Translations under genes and position numbers: made by a program
The notes under the pieces: generated by a model
The model's database searches: none
Told to the model about the DNA's origin: nothing
What the model saw: the letters and a program-made list of their open reading frames with translations, nothing else
From: Beijerinckiaceae bacterium
GTDB taxonomy: Bacteria > Pseudomonadota > Alphaproteobacteria > Rhizobiales > Beijerinckiaceae
Length of the DNA stretch: 32,645 nucleotides
Direction of reading: 5' to 3'
Assembly: GCA_006514895.1 (NCBI GenBank)
Contig: VDMG01000142.1
Location: 1-32,645 of the forward strand
Part shown: one piece after another, positions 18,052 to 27,573 of the stretch
How positions within the stretch are numbered: position 1 is the stretch's first letter
How the letters are laid out: every line of letters starts with the position of its first letter

Positions 18052-18468
18052 TCATAAATGGCCTATCTCGACATCTTCGCAGAACAGGGACAAAGCCTCC
18101 TCCAAGTAGTCGGCGAGAAGAGGGATACCAAGCAGATAGGCGGCCGTGCGCTTGTTGTGAGCCCGCGCGGCTTCGGCGCGCAATTCGTCCCAATCCTAAA
18201 TCGTGCCGTCGCCGCGCCCAAGCCATGTCAGAGCCACGAGATCGATTTGCTCGTCCTCGTTCATGGCAGCGATAAAACCGCGGATTTCTTGGGCGACCGG
18301 GTCGTCGCGATGATCCTCCAAGACAGATATCATACTATCGTCGGTCGCATTTGATGCGTCATTCGGGTCGGTTTCCACATCCTTTACATCGAATTCGCGC
18401 GCCTTGACGACAATAAAGCAGATTTTTTCGGTTGCGATCGACAAGCTCGGGGGATTCTTCGGCATCAC
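18052..18468 (-). pseudogene. DUF3775-like protein interrupted by one in-frame TAG
   Basis: MMPKNPPSLSIATEKICFIVVKAREFDVK...LVALTWLGRGDGTI-TAG(18196-18198)-DWDELRAEAARAHNKRTAAYLLGIPLLADYLEEALSLFCEDVEIGHL*; same frame on both sides of the stop. Confidence 0.75.
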
Positions 18469-18688
18469 TCACCTTCCACGGAGAAATTCCAGGCGGCGCG
18501 GGCACGTGGCCATTTCTTGTCCGGAACACGCCACAACACTCGCTGCCCTATTTGGCAACGGCGCTATTGACGCGCCCGCTCAAGCCGATGACGGCAAAAC
18601 AGATAACATGGCCGGGCGTGGCTGCCCAACAAACCTTATCGAGATCGTCGAGACCAGCAAGCATATTTTGCTGGCTGAACGGTGTTTT

Positions 18689-19417
18689 TCATCTGTCGCC
18701 GGTTATGCCCGCGTCGCTGACTAAGCGACGCATAAGGGCGGGAGTAAGATCGCCATGCACGGGAAGTCCATGGTCGCGCTCGTAGCGTTCCAGCGCTCGC
18801 CGCGTTGTCTGCCCGGCGACGCCGTCGGGGTTCAGAACAAAACCCAATTTGACAAGCGCGCGCTGCGCCGCCAGCACCGATTTGCTGGGCGCGGCGGGGG
18901 CTGTGTCCGCCGGGGCGGAACGGGCGCGCGGCGCGGCCGAAGCCTTTGGCGAAGGCGGCGCTTTTAATAATTGCGAAATTTTGTCATGCGGCCGCGGATG
19001 CACGCCCGCTGCCATCTCCAGCGGCGGCTTTTCAATCAGAGGCTTCTGCGCCGGGGGCTTTTCAGATGGCTTGTCGTGCGCTTGGAGGGCTGTCACGGCG
19101 GGCTGGGGCCGCGGCGCGGGAACCGCGATCATCTCGGCGATCGTTGGTTCTTTTGCTGAGACAGCGGGAGCGGTGCGCGCGAACAGGGGCGCGGGATGGC
19201 GGGTCCTTTGCCAGACGAGCGCATTGAGAAGGATTGTGGTGGCCGCCGCGACGAAAAAGCCAGTGGCAAGAATGTTCAAATAGCGCCGGCCTCGCCGCGC
19301 CGTCCGGCTGAAGCCGCGCCTTCGCGCGGTCAGGAGCGTTTCCCGCAAACATTTCAGTTTCGACGCCGGTTCGCTCAAAACGAAATCATGATCGGCAGCG
19401 GCCAAGGCTTCACGCAA
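18689..19417 (-). CDS. Peptidoglycan-binding domain (PG_binding_1) membrane-anchored protein
   Basis: One TM segment (ILATGFFVAAATTILLNALV), Pro/Lys-rich linker, C-terminal VLAAQRALVKLGFVLNPDGVAGQTTRRALERYERDHGLPVHGDLTPALMRRL. Confidence 0.85.
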   Translation of the reverse strand: MREALAAADHDFVLSEPASKLKCLRETLLTARRRGFSRTARRGRRYLNILATGFFVAAATTILLNALVWQRTRHPAPLFARTAPAVSAKEPTIAEMIAVPAPRPQPAVTALQAHDKPSEKPPAQKPLIEKPPLEMAAGVHPRPHDKISQLLKAPPSPKASAAPRARSAPADTAPAAPSKSVLAAQRALVKLGFVLNPDGVAGQTTRRALERYERDHGLPVHGDLTPALMRRLVSDAGITGDR

Positions 19418-20759
19418 TTTTCTGCACCGTCATTTGCTGATATAGGTCGCGCTGATCGTGGACAGGCAAGCGGGCAATCGTTTCTATCTTGGCCGGGGTT
19501 CCCGCCTTAACGGTCAAACTACGACAGTCGAGCGGCAGACGCACATGGACGCAGGTTCCCTTGCCGGGTTCGCTCGCAACGACGATTGTGCCCCCTTGGA
19601 GGCCGAGGAGACCGCAGACGATCGAGAGGCCAAGGCCGGTTCCCTTATCTTGCCGGTCCGGTAAGGCTTTCGCCTGAAAGAAAGGATCGCCGAGATGGGC
19701 GAGATCGCGCGCGGCGATTCCTATGCCCGTATCGGCGACAAGGATCAAAATCGAATGAGGTTCGGTTCTCGCGCTGATTGTCACGCTCCCATTGGCAGGC
19801 GTGAACTTGATCGCATTTGAAAGCAGATTGATAAGAATCTGGGTGCAGGCTCGTTTATCGCCGGTGATCTCGTCAAGATTTTCCGGATAGGCGCGCAGAA
19901 GCTCGACCCCGCTATTCTTGGCATGAAGCTTCACCATGTCGCAACAAAGATCGATGAGTGGCGCCACGGCAAAGTGCTGAAGCTCGATCGTCAAGGAGCG
20001 AGACTGGATGTTCGAAATGTTCAGGATCGAATTGACGACGGCGAGAAGATGCAGTCCCGATTGATTTATGATCCTCGCGTATTCGCGTTGTTTCTCAAAA
20101 TCGGGCGGCGCCAATCGCGGGTCGCCGAGCAACTCCGAAAAACCAACGATCGCGTTGAGCGGCGTGCGTAATTCATGGCCCGCATGAGCGAGAAAATAAT
20201 CCTTGCTACGGTTCGCTTCCTCGGCGGCGGCTCTAGCATCTTCGAGCCCCGCCTCGCGACGCTTGGCTTCTGTCACGTCGCGAAAGACGGCGATAGCGTC
20301 GTCGTTCCTTGTTCCTTCCCCGGCGGCGCGGAATTCCCCGCCGCGGCGCGCCCGCATTTCGAGCCAAAGGAAAACCGGCTCGGCGTAATTGCCGCGCTCG
20401 ACCCGCCTGGAGCCGCGCCAGCGCAAGAGAGCGTTGACTGTAACGGAGCCCGCGCGGGCATCCGAAATCGTCTTCAGAAAGGCCGGTCTGTCGGCGACCT
20501 GGACACGTTCGAAAAACCCGCGTCCCAGCAATTCGCTGGGGGGCACGCCGAACAAGGCTTCGCAATTCGAACTGACCGATGTCACCGAGCCCAACCCGTC
20601 GCAACGCACGACAAGGCCGCCGATGGTCTCGGCGAGACTGTCGTATCGTCCGGCCCTGGCTTGCTCCGTGCCGCGGCGCAAGCTCCGAAGGTAGAAAAAA
20701 ACGGTTCCCCCGGTTATCGCGAAAACCGTCGCCGAGATCAGGATCGGCAGCAAACTCAA
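19410..20759 (-). CDS. PAS-domain sensor histidine kinase
   Basis: N-terminal TM; H-box HAGHELRTPLNAIVGFSE; N-box NLLSNAIKFTP; DTGIGIAARD; GTGLGLSIV. Confidence 0.93.
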   Translation of the reverse strand: MSLLPILISATVFAITGGTVFFYLRSLRRGTEQARAGRYDSLAETIGGLVVRCDGLGSVTSVSSNCEALFGVPPSELLGRGFFERVQVADRPAFLKTISDARAGSVTVNALLRWRGSRRVERGNYAEPVFLWLEMRARRGGEFRAAGEGTRNDDAIAVFRDVTEAKRREAGLEDARAAAEEANRSKDYFLAHAGHELRTPLNAIVGFSELLGDPRLAPPDFEKQREYARIINQSGLHLLAVVNSILNISNIQSRSLTIELQHFAVAPLIDLCCDMVKLHAKNSGVELLRAYPENLDEITGDKRACTQILINLLSNAIKFTPANGSVTISARTEPHSILILVADTGIGIAARDLAHLGDPFFQAKALPDRQDKGTGLGLSIVCGLLGLQGGTIVVASEPGKGTCVHVRLPLDCRSLTVKAGTPAKIETIARLPVHDQRDLYQQMTVQKIA

Positions 20760-21023
20760 AACAACTCTCCGTTACCACACTTCGAGTCCGGCTTGGTATT
20801 CGACGGACGCGCCGGAGCGTGCCAGAGGCTTCTTAACCAAATCCCTTTAAGCCCCGCCAAGCCTGGCCTGCGCGGCGTTTACGGCCGGAAATTTGTCCTA
20901 TGGTATAAAAGGCGTTGCCAAGTCATGCCGCGATAATGAGCCACAAGGGGACCGCTCCGGCCGGATTTATCCGGCATCCCCATTCGAATTTTGGTTAAGC
21001 GACTCTTAACCAAAACCCGGATG

Positions 21024-21070
21024 TTTTCGCCAAATCTTTCGCCAAGCCTTTCCCAAGTCTTTCGCCAACC
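21024..21070. repeat. Four degenerate tandem copies of CTTTCGCCAAGC-like units (12/12/11/12 nt)
   Basis: TTTTCGCCAAAT-CTTTCGCCAAGC-CTTTCCCAAGT-CTTTCGCCAACC read directly from the sequence. Confidence 0.7.
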
Positions 21071-21335
21071 CTGCACTCCTAGCTGTCCCGGTCCGCAGGC
21101 GGCCAAGCTCGCGCCTGGCCGCCGGAATGGCAGGGGGCATGGCGCGCAGCGGTTGCTGCATTGGCCGTGACACCTTAAATAATAGAGGCTTTCCATCGCG
21201 TGGAATCGACGGATCGCATCAAAATCACGCGATTTCGCTCAATTGTTTTAAGAGTTGCGCCTGCCGGAAGCGATGGTTCGGCACGGCGTGCGCGTAGGAC
21301 AATGCGCCCGCGCCAGCATGGGGTGAGATAAATTT

Positions 21336-21773
21336 ATGACGGGCGGCCGGACCGGCTCGAAACTTGACGAGATCATCGAGAACTTCGATTACCTCGACGA
21401 TTGGGAGGACCGCTATCGCTATTTGATCGAGCTCGGCCGCGGTCTCGAACCCTTGGACGAAGCCGCTTATAACGAGAGAAACAAAGTGCGTGGGTGCGCC
21501 AGCCAGGTGTGGCTGGAGTGCCGCATCGCGAAAGATGATTTGGGGTGTCCGGTTCTCTACTTAAAGGGCGACAGCGACGCGCATATTGTGCGCGGGCTGG
21601 TGGCTCTCCTGCTGGCACTTTATTCCGGCCAGACGGCCGCGCGGATCCTTGCCACCGACGCAGAGGGCTTGTTCGGGAAACTCGGTCTCTTGACGCATCT
21701 GACGCCGCAGCGCTCGAATGGTGTCCGCTCGATGGTCGAGCGAATCAAGAACGATGCACGTTCCGCCGTCTAG
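21336..21773 (+). CDS. sufE: SufE family cysteine desulfuration protein
   Basis: EIIENFDYLDDWEDRYRYLIELGRGLEPL...NKVRGCASQVWLECRI...RGLVALLLALYSGQTAARI. Confidence 0.93.
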   Translation: MTGGRTGSKLDEIIENFDYLDDWEDRYRYLIELGRGLEPLDEAAYNERNKVRGCASQVWLECRIAKDDLGCPVLYLKGDSDAHIVRGLVALLLALYSGQTAARILATDAEGLFGKLGLLTHLTPQRSNGVRSMVERIKNDARSAV

Positions 21774-21886
21774 AGCGCTTGCCCATCACGTGGAATCACG
21801 TGATCGAAATGGAAACGCTCAAATTCAAAAAGTATGAGCATGTCAAAATCGAAAAAGTCGAGCAACTTCTTCGGGACATGCTCTAA
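21771..21886. repeat. Intergenic double-hairpin repeat, copy B (overlaps the sufE stop codon)
   Basis: Hairpin 1 ATCACGTG-GAAT-CACGTGAT (21785-21804). Hairpin 2 GAGCATGTC...AAAAAGT-CGAGCA-ACTTCTTCGGGACATGCTC (21836-21883). Same architecture and CATGCTCTA end as copy A. Confidence 0.65.
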
Positions 21887-22070
21887 CGGCAGAGGGAGAT
21901 TACCGGCAACAAGCAAAGATGCCCGCATCAAGCTTTCGCCCAATGCGGCCGGGGACGCAAGGCGGGCCCAACGGCGGAACGGCTTGAGAGCGATAAAGGA
22001 AGGCGGAACGGGCGCCGTTCCCACGATGCACTGACGCGGCAAGACAGAGCCAGTTCTGGCGCCTGACGGC

Positions 22071-22487
22071 TTATCTCTTACGCCGGCGTTGTTGGCCAAG
22101 GCCCATTTGTTTGGCAAGGTTCGAGCGCGCCTTGGCGTAATCCGGCGCCACCATGGGATAATCGGGCGGGAGGCCCCATTTCTCGCGGTATTCGTCAGGA
22201 GACATATTGTATTGGGTACGCAGATGCCGCTTCAACGACTTGAATTTTCGCCCATCTTCCAAGCAGACGAGAAACTCTCGCGTGATCGATTTCTTGGCGG
22301 GCACGGCTGGCTTTGGCGTTTCGGCCGCCGCGACTGCCGTGCCCGAGGTGACACGCAGCAATGCCGAATGCACGTCGCTGATCAAGGATGGCAGATCGTT
22401 CGCCGGCACCGAATTATTGCTGACATATGCCGAAACAATATCCGCTGCTAGCTCGATATAACTGTTGGAACTTGCGACTTCGCTCAT
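22071..22487 (-). CDS. mucR: MucR/Ros family transcriptional regulator
   Basis: FLVCLEDGRKFKSLKRHLRTQYNMSPDEYREKWGLPPDYPMVAPDYAKARSNLAKQMGLG. Confidence 0.93.
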   Translation of the reverse strand: MSEVASSNSYIELAADIVSAYVSNNSVPANDLPSLISDVHSALLRVTSGTAVAAAETPKPAVPAKKSITREFLVCLEDGRKFKSLKRHLRTQYNMSPDEYREKWGLPPDYPMVAPDYAKARSNLAKQMGLGQQRRRKR

Positions 22488-22805
22488 GGCGCTCGATATC
22501 CCCGAATAGAAGGTGTCGCCGGTAGTATACGGGTTAAATAGCGATGCCCTATATATACCCTTCGCGGCAAGACCGGCCAGACAAAAGCTCTTTTAAGCGA
22601 CTTTTGCGAATCAACTTTCAAGAACTTTCGCCCTTTCTAAGGGCAACACAGGGTTTCCGCAAGTAGCAACGCCTACACTTTATTGCATTAAATAAAAAAA
22701 AACGTTGAAAGTTGCGGGCCGCGCCTGAATAAAGCAACGGCCATGACACCGGGCCTTGCCTGACCTGTGCGGTGAAATGCATGCCGCCACAACGAAGGAT
22801 GATGG

Positions 22806-24989
22806 ATGCGCAATCTTCACTTGTCTGCCCTTGCTCATCAAAAAACGCCGCCTCCGGTCGAGAAGCGCCGCGTTGAAACGAGCCTGCACGGGGTCACGCT
22901 GAGTGACGACTACGGGTGGCTCAAGGCGGAGAATTGGCAGGAGATTTTGCGCAATCCCGCCGCCTTGCCGAGCGATATCCGTGCCGTGATCGAGGCCGAG
23001 AATAGCTACGCGCGGGCTGTGCTCGCGCCGGCCGGGAAACTGCGCGCGGCGCTTGTCAAGGAGATGCGCGGGCGGATCAAGGAAGACGACTCCGAAGTTC
23101 CCCGGGCGGATGGTCCGTGGCTCTATTATGCCCGCCACACCGCTGGGGGACAGCACCCGCTCTTTTGCCGCGTCAAGCGCTCCGGCGGGGCGGCTGAAAT
23201 TCTGCTCGATGGCGACGCGGAAGGGCGCGGCAAGAGCTTCTTTGACATCGGAACTGCCTGCCACTCCCCGGATCACACCAAACTTTGCTGGAGCGCCGAC
23301 GAGACGGGCGCGGAACTTTATGCGATCCGCGTCCGCGGCCTCGGCAGCGGCCAAGCGGACGCCGGGAATGCGGCGGCGGACAGCCCGGAGGTGATCGCCG
23401 ATACCGACGGCAGTCTCGTTTGGATGGCCGATTCCAGCGGTTTTTATTATGTGCGGACCGATGAGAATCACCGGCCCGCCGAGGTTTTCCGGCACAGGAT
23501 CGGCAGCGATCCCGCAGCCGACGTCCGCGTCTTCGAGGAGCACGATCCGGGTCTGTTCATTCATATCCGGCGCAGCCAATCGGCGCGCTTCGCCATCATA
23601 AGCGTGGACGATCACGATTCGTCCGAAACTCATCTGCTCGATCTCGCCGACGCCAGCGCCACACCCTTCCTCGTCGAGCCTCGCGCGCCGGGGCTGCACT
23701 ATGATGTCGAACATCGTGGCGACCGGCTTTTTATCCGCACCAACGCCGATGGGGCCGAGGATTTCAAGATCATGAGCGCGCCTCTGGCGAACCCGGCGAA
23801 ATCCTTCTGGATAGAGGAAGTGCCGCACCAGCGCGGGCGCATGATCATCAGAATCGCCGTTTATCCGGATTACCTCGTGCGCATCGAGCGCGACGCCGGC
23901 CTGCCGCGCATCGTCATCCGGCATTTTGCAAACGGCGGAGAACATGCCATCGCATTCGCGGAAGAAGCCTATTCGCTCGGCCTCGAAGAACGTCTGGAAT
24001 ATGAGATGGAAACGTTGAGATTCATCTTCTCGTCAATGACGACGCCGTGGGAAACCTATGACTACAATCTCGCAACCCGCGAAAGAATTCTGCGCAAACG
24101 TCAGATCATTCCCTCGGGTCACGATCCGTCGAACTATGTGACGCGGCGGCTTTTCGCGGCCGCTCCCGACGGCGAACAGATTCCGATCTCGCTTCTTTAC
24201 CGCGCCGATCTATTATTGGACCAATCTGCCCCCCTGTTGCTCTACGGATATGGCGCTTACGGCTCGCACGTGCCCGCTTCATTTTCCGCGACCCGTCTCA
24301 GCCTCGTCGATCGCGGTTTCGTCTATGCGATCGCGCATGTGCGCGGCGGCACCGACAAAGGCTGGTACTGGTACACCGATGGAAAATTGAGCAAGAAACC
24401 GAACACCATCACCGATTTCATCCGCGCGGCGCGACATCTCATTGCTTGCGGCTACACGCGCGCGGGGCGGATCGTGGCGGAAGGCGGCAGCGCGGGCGGA
24501 ATGCTCATGGGCGCCGCCGTCAATCTCGCTCCTGAATTATTCGCAGGGGTCATCGCGGACGTGCCTTTTGTCGATGTCTTGAACACGATGCTCGATGCGA
24601 GCTTGCCTTTGACTCCGCCAGAATGGCTTGAGTGGGGCAATCCGATCGCCGACCCGGCGGCCTTCGCGGTCATGCGCTCCTATTCGCCCTATGACAATGT
24701 CGAAGCCAAACCTTACCCGGCGATTCTGGCACTTGGCGGCCTTACCGATCCGCGCGTTACCTATTGGGAGCCTTTGAAATGGGTTACGAAACTTCGCGCC
24801 GTGACAACGGGCGATAGGCCAATCCTCCTCAAGACCAATATGGGCGCCGGACATGGCGGCGCGCCGGGACGCCTCGACCATCTGGACGAAGTGGCGCTGC
24901 ATTACGCCTTTGCCCTCGCCTGTGTCGAAGGGATGAGAGCAGCAATAGGACCGCCTACTCTTGTGAAGTCCGTGCTTCCGATTCCATGA
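22806..24989 (+). CDS. S9 family prolyl oligopeptidase / oligopeptidase B
   Basis: SSFSATR...AIAHVRGGTDKGWYWYTDGKL; catalytic Ser GGSAGGMLMG, Asp GLTDPRVTYWEP, His GAGHGGAPGR. Confidence 0.93.
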   Translation: MRNLHLSALAHQKTPPPVEKRRVETSLHGVTLSDDYGWLKAENWQEILRNPAALPSDIRAVIEAENSYARAVLAPAGKLRAALVKEMRGRIKEDDSEVPRADGPWLYYARHTAGGQHPLFCRVKRSGGAAEILLDGDAEGRGKSFFDIGTACHSPDHTKLCWSADETGAELYAIRVRGLGSGQADAGNAAADSPEVIADTDGSLVWMADSSGFYYVRTDENHRPAEVFRHRIGSDPAADVRVFEEHDPGLFIHIRRSQSARFAIISVDDHDSSETHLLDLADASATPFLVEPRAPGLHYDVEHRGDRLFIRTNADGAEDFKIMSAPLANPAKSFWIEEVPHQRGRMIIRIAVYPDYLVRIERDAGLPRIVIRHFANGGEHAIAFAEEAYSLGLEERLEYEMETLRFIFSSMTTPWETYDYNLATRERILRKRQIIPSGHDPSNYVTRRLFAAAPDGEQIPISLLYRADLLLDQSAPLLLYGYGAYGSHVPASFSATRLSLVDRGFVYAIAHVRGGTDKGWYWYTDGKLSKKPNTITDFIRAARHLIACGYTRAGRIVAEGGSAGGMLMGAAVNLAPELFAGVIADVPFVDVLNTMLDASLPLTPPEWLEWGNPIADPAAFAVMRSYSPYDNVEAKPYPAILALGGLTDPRVTYWEPLKWVTKLRAVTTGDRPILLKTNMGAGHGGAPGRLDHLDEVALHYAFALACVEGMRAAIGPPTLVKSVLPIP

Positions 24990-26133
24990 AGGCTTTGAGT
25001 TCGGCCATGGACTTAAAATGAAACACCGCGTGTTCGGTCCGCGCTTCGATGGAACCGTCGGAATACATCACGTATGAGGTTCCCGCACTTTCATACTGCC
25101 CCACGATTGCGAGCTCCTGGGTACTAGAGACAAGCGGCGGCGGTTCCGGCGAAAGGTCTTCAACAGCTCCGGTTCTGGCTTCGGATTCATCTGGCGGCAC
25201 GAGGTCCGGGTTTGCCGGTTCGAGTGGTTCGGCCGAAGGCTCCACGTCTTCGGTTCGCGAATCCAGCGCCTTGTCCAATTCGATAAAAAGCTCCTCCTCG
25301 AAGATCCTGTCAATGGAAGCAATTTCGGCCGGCCAGTTTGTGCCCATTTCGGATTGCGCCTCGGGCTCTCCGGGGGTGTAACGCATTTCCGGTGGGGTCT
25401 GCCCGATCGGCGGCTCTTCACTTTTATCCCCCGCTATAGCCTCGTCGAATAGGCCAGGCTCACCGCCCGCGCGCCATGCGCGTTCCGCGGGCATCTCTCC
25501 TGCCGGAGCGAAGGCGGCCCGCGTTTCCGCCTTATCCTCCGCTTTTTCCGCCGCAACCTCCGCCGGCGTGTCGAAGCCCGGCTCAGACGGCGGCTCCGCC
25601 GCGGTTTGTGCCGCCACTCCGACGCGCGAAGAAGGGGGACTATTCTGCGAGGAATAATCAGACTCTGCTGTTCCTCTCGGCGTGGGCAACACCGCCCCGC
25701 GAGACTTCAAGAGGCTTCGCGCGGCCGTGAGGTTGGAGCGCATTGGGCGCTGCGGCCAGCTTCGCACGCCGCCGGCCGGCGGGATGGCTTGTGGGGGCGC
25801 CGCGGCCATGGGCGGAACAGCCCCGGGCACCATCGAAGCCTCGGGCGTGACTCTAGGGGAATACTCGCGATGCGGTTCGCCAGCCATCCGGCGAGACAAT
25901 TCGCGCAGCGGCGGTGTAATGCTTTCCCCGGATTTGAGGGAAGCGTGCATGCTGGAGAGCCTGTGCAAGATCAAGCCGAGCGCAAGCGTCACAATTCCGC
26001 CAGAGAAGGCCATGGAACCGGCGATGACGCTGGCCCAGCCGCGCTCGACCTGAATGATTCCATAGCCCGCGTAGATCGCAAAAGCTCCGCACAGCGAGAG
26101 GAAAGCACCTAGAGCAAGGACCAAATAGCTCAT
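24955..26133 (-). CDS. Hypothetical membrane protein with long acidic/Pro-rich region
   Basis: Two N-terminal TM helices, low-complexity Glu/Pro/Ala region, conserved-looking C-terminus (YESAGTSYVMYSDGSIEARTEHAVFHFKSMAELKAFMES). Confidence 0.7.
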   Translation of the reverse strand: MSYLVLALGAFLSLCGAFAIYAGYGIIQVERGWASVIAGSMAFSGGIVTLALGLILHRLSSMHASLKSGESITPPLRELSRRMAGEPHREYSPRVTPEASMVPGAVPPMAAAPPQAIPPAGGVRSWPQRPMRSNLTAARSLLKSRGAVLPTPRGTAESDYSSQNSPPSSRVGVAAQTAAEPPSEPGFDTPAEVAAEKAEDKAETRAAFAPAGEMPAERAWRAGGEPGLFDEAIAGDKSEEPPIGQTPPEMRYTPGEPEAQSEMGTNWPAEIASIDRIFEEELFIELDKALDSRTEDVEPSAEPLEPANPDLVPPDESEARTGAVEDLSPEPPPLVSSTQELAIVGQYESAGTSYVMYSDGSIEARTEHAVFHFKSMAELKAFMESEARTSQE

Positions 26134-26456
26134 TTTTTATCCACGCCTCAGCCCTCGAGATAAGCCGCCGTTCATACGATCATATCAGCGAATTTCCGCA
26201 CACAAGCCAAGATCCGGCTCCCGGCCGAAGTCCGGTCTCCCGTGGCCCCTCATTCGTCCTCGTTCCGGTGCACGCGCGCCGCGCCAAATCACAATTTAAA
26301 GCTTGGCGGAACTTCCCTCTGCATTAAACCTGTTCACGATAGGTTGCCGTCGTCTTTCCAGCCCTCTGTAAAATCAATGTCTTGCCGGACTAACTGTCCA
26401 GGGCTATCTGTAACTGGTTGCCACAAATCACGCAACTGGTTAGGACAGAACCTAGG

Positions 26457-27328
26457 ATGAGAAAAATAAACCGTCTATCCGCGCGCGCAGTCGCAACCTT
26501 AACTAAAGTCGAGGCGTCACGCCGATGGCGGCGACCTCTATTTGAGGGTCGATAAGACCGGCGCGAAACGCTGGACGTTCATGTACGAACAGGACGGCAG
26601 ACAGCGTGAAGCCGGGCTCGGTGGCGTCAATTCCGTTCCACTTGCCAAGGCTCGGGTCCTCGCTGCCGAGTTCCGCGAAGCCATCGCCGCTGGCAGGGAC
26701 CCGGTCGCCGAGCGGAAGGCTGCTCGTCAGGCACAGCGGAGCCGTAAGACGTTCGGTCAGTGCGATAGCCGACGTTCGTTCCGGCGTTCCTGACATGCCT
26801 CCATACCCGGCAGTCCGTTGCGGCTCTAGCTTTGGAATTTGCAGTCTTGACAGTAGCGGGCACCAATGAAGTGCTCGGCGCAAAATGGGGCGAGATCGAC
26901 GCCGAAAATGGTGTCTGGAGGGTTCCGGCTTGTCGCATGAAGGGCGGGCGCGCGCATCGCGTCCCGTTATCCCGGCGCGCCGCGGCCATTCTGGCAGAAC
27001 TCGCCAAGGCCAAGGCCGGGGATTTCATCTTTCCTGGTCAGCAACCGGGCCGACATATTTCAAGCCTCGAAATAATCATGGCTCGCATGAAGGTCGACGC
27101 GACGGTTCACGGTTTTAGGTCAAGCTTCTCTGATTGGGCGTCAGAGACGACCAACTTCCCGCGGGAAGTTATCGAACATGCCTGGCTCACCTTGTTGGTA
27201 GCAACGTCGAGCGGAGCTATCGGCGCGGTGATATCCTCGAAAAGCGCAGGATTGTCCTACAAGCTTGGAGCAGCTTTTGCGATCTGTCCGATCGCGGCAA
27301 TGTGGTTCCGATCGCGCGGATAGGTTAA
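26457..27328 (+). pseudogene. Decayed tyrosine integrase (DUF4102/P4-type)
   Basis: MRKINRLSARAVATLTKVEAS | HADGGDLYLRVDKTGAKRWTFMYEQ...REAIAAGRDPVAERKAARQAQ...KTFGQC | (central part missing) LEFAVLTVAGTNEVLGAKWGEIDAENGVWRVPACRMKGGRAHRVPL...VHGFRSSFSDWASETTNFPREVIEHA | AHLVGSNVERSYRRGDILEKRRIVLQAW, spread over different frames. Confidence 0.85.
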
Positions 27329-27573
27329 CATAGCTACGCGGGGCTAGGCTTAGCGGTCCGAATGTCGAGAGCATCCCTCGATTGCCCCGTGCTTCCTTTT
27401 GGGTGAGAGCAGGATGCGCTCGAAGTGGCCGCCATTTAATCCGCCTATCATCGGGCATTTTTGCGCCAGCGGCTCTTGCGGGAGCAATACCCGCTCACTC
27501 TTAACGCCCTTTATTTCCGGTTTTGGACGCCGGGAAAAGGCCACTTTCTCGACGAAGTCCTTAAAAACATCCT

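Noticed and set aside
22680-23945. 421-aa antisense ORF in the oligopeptidase gene
   Set aside because: Shadow of a strongly supported S9 peptidase CDS; no recognisable domain.
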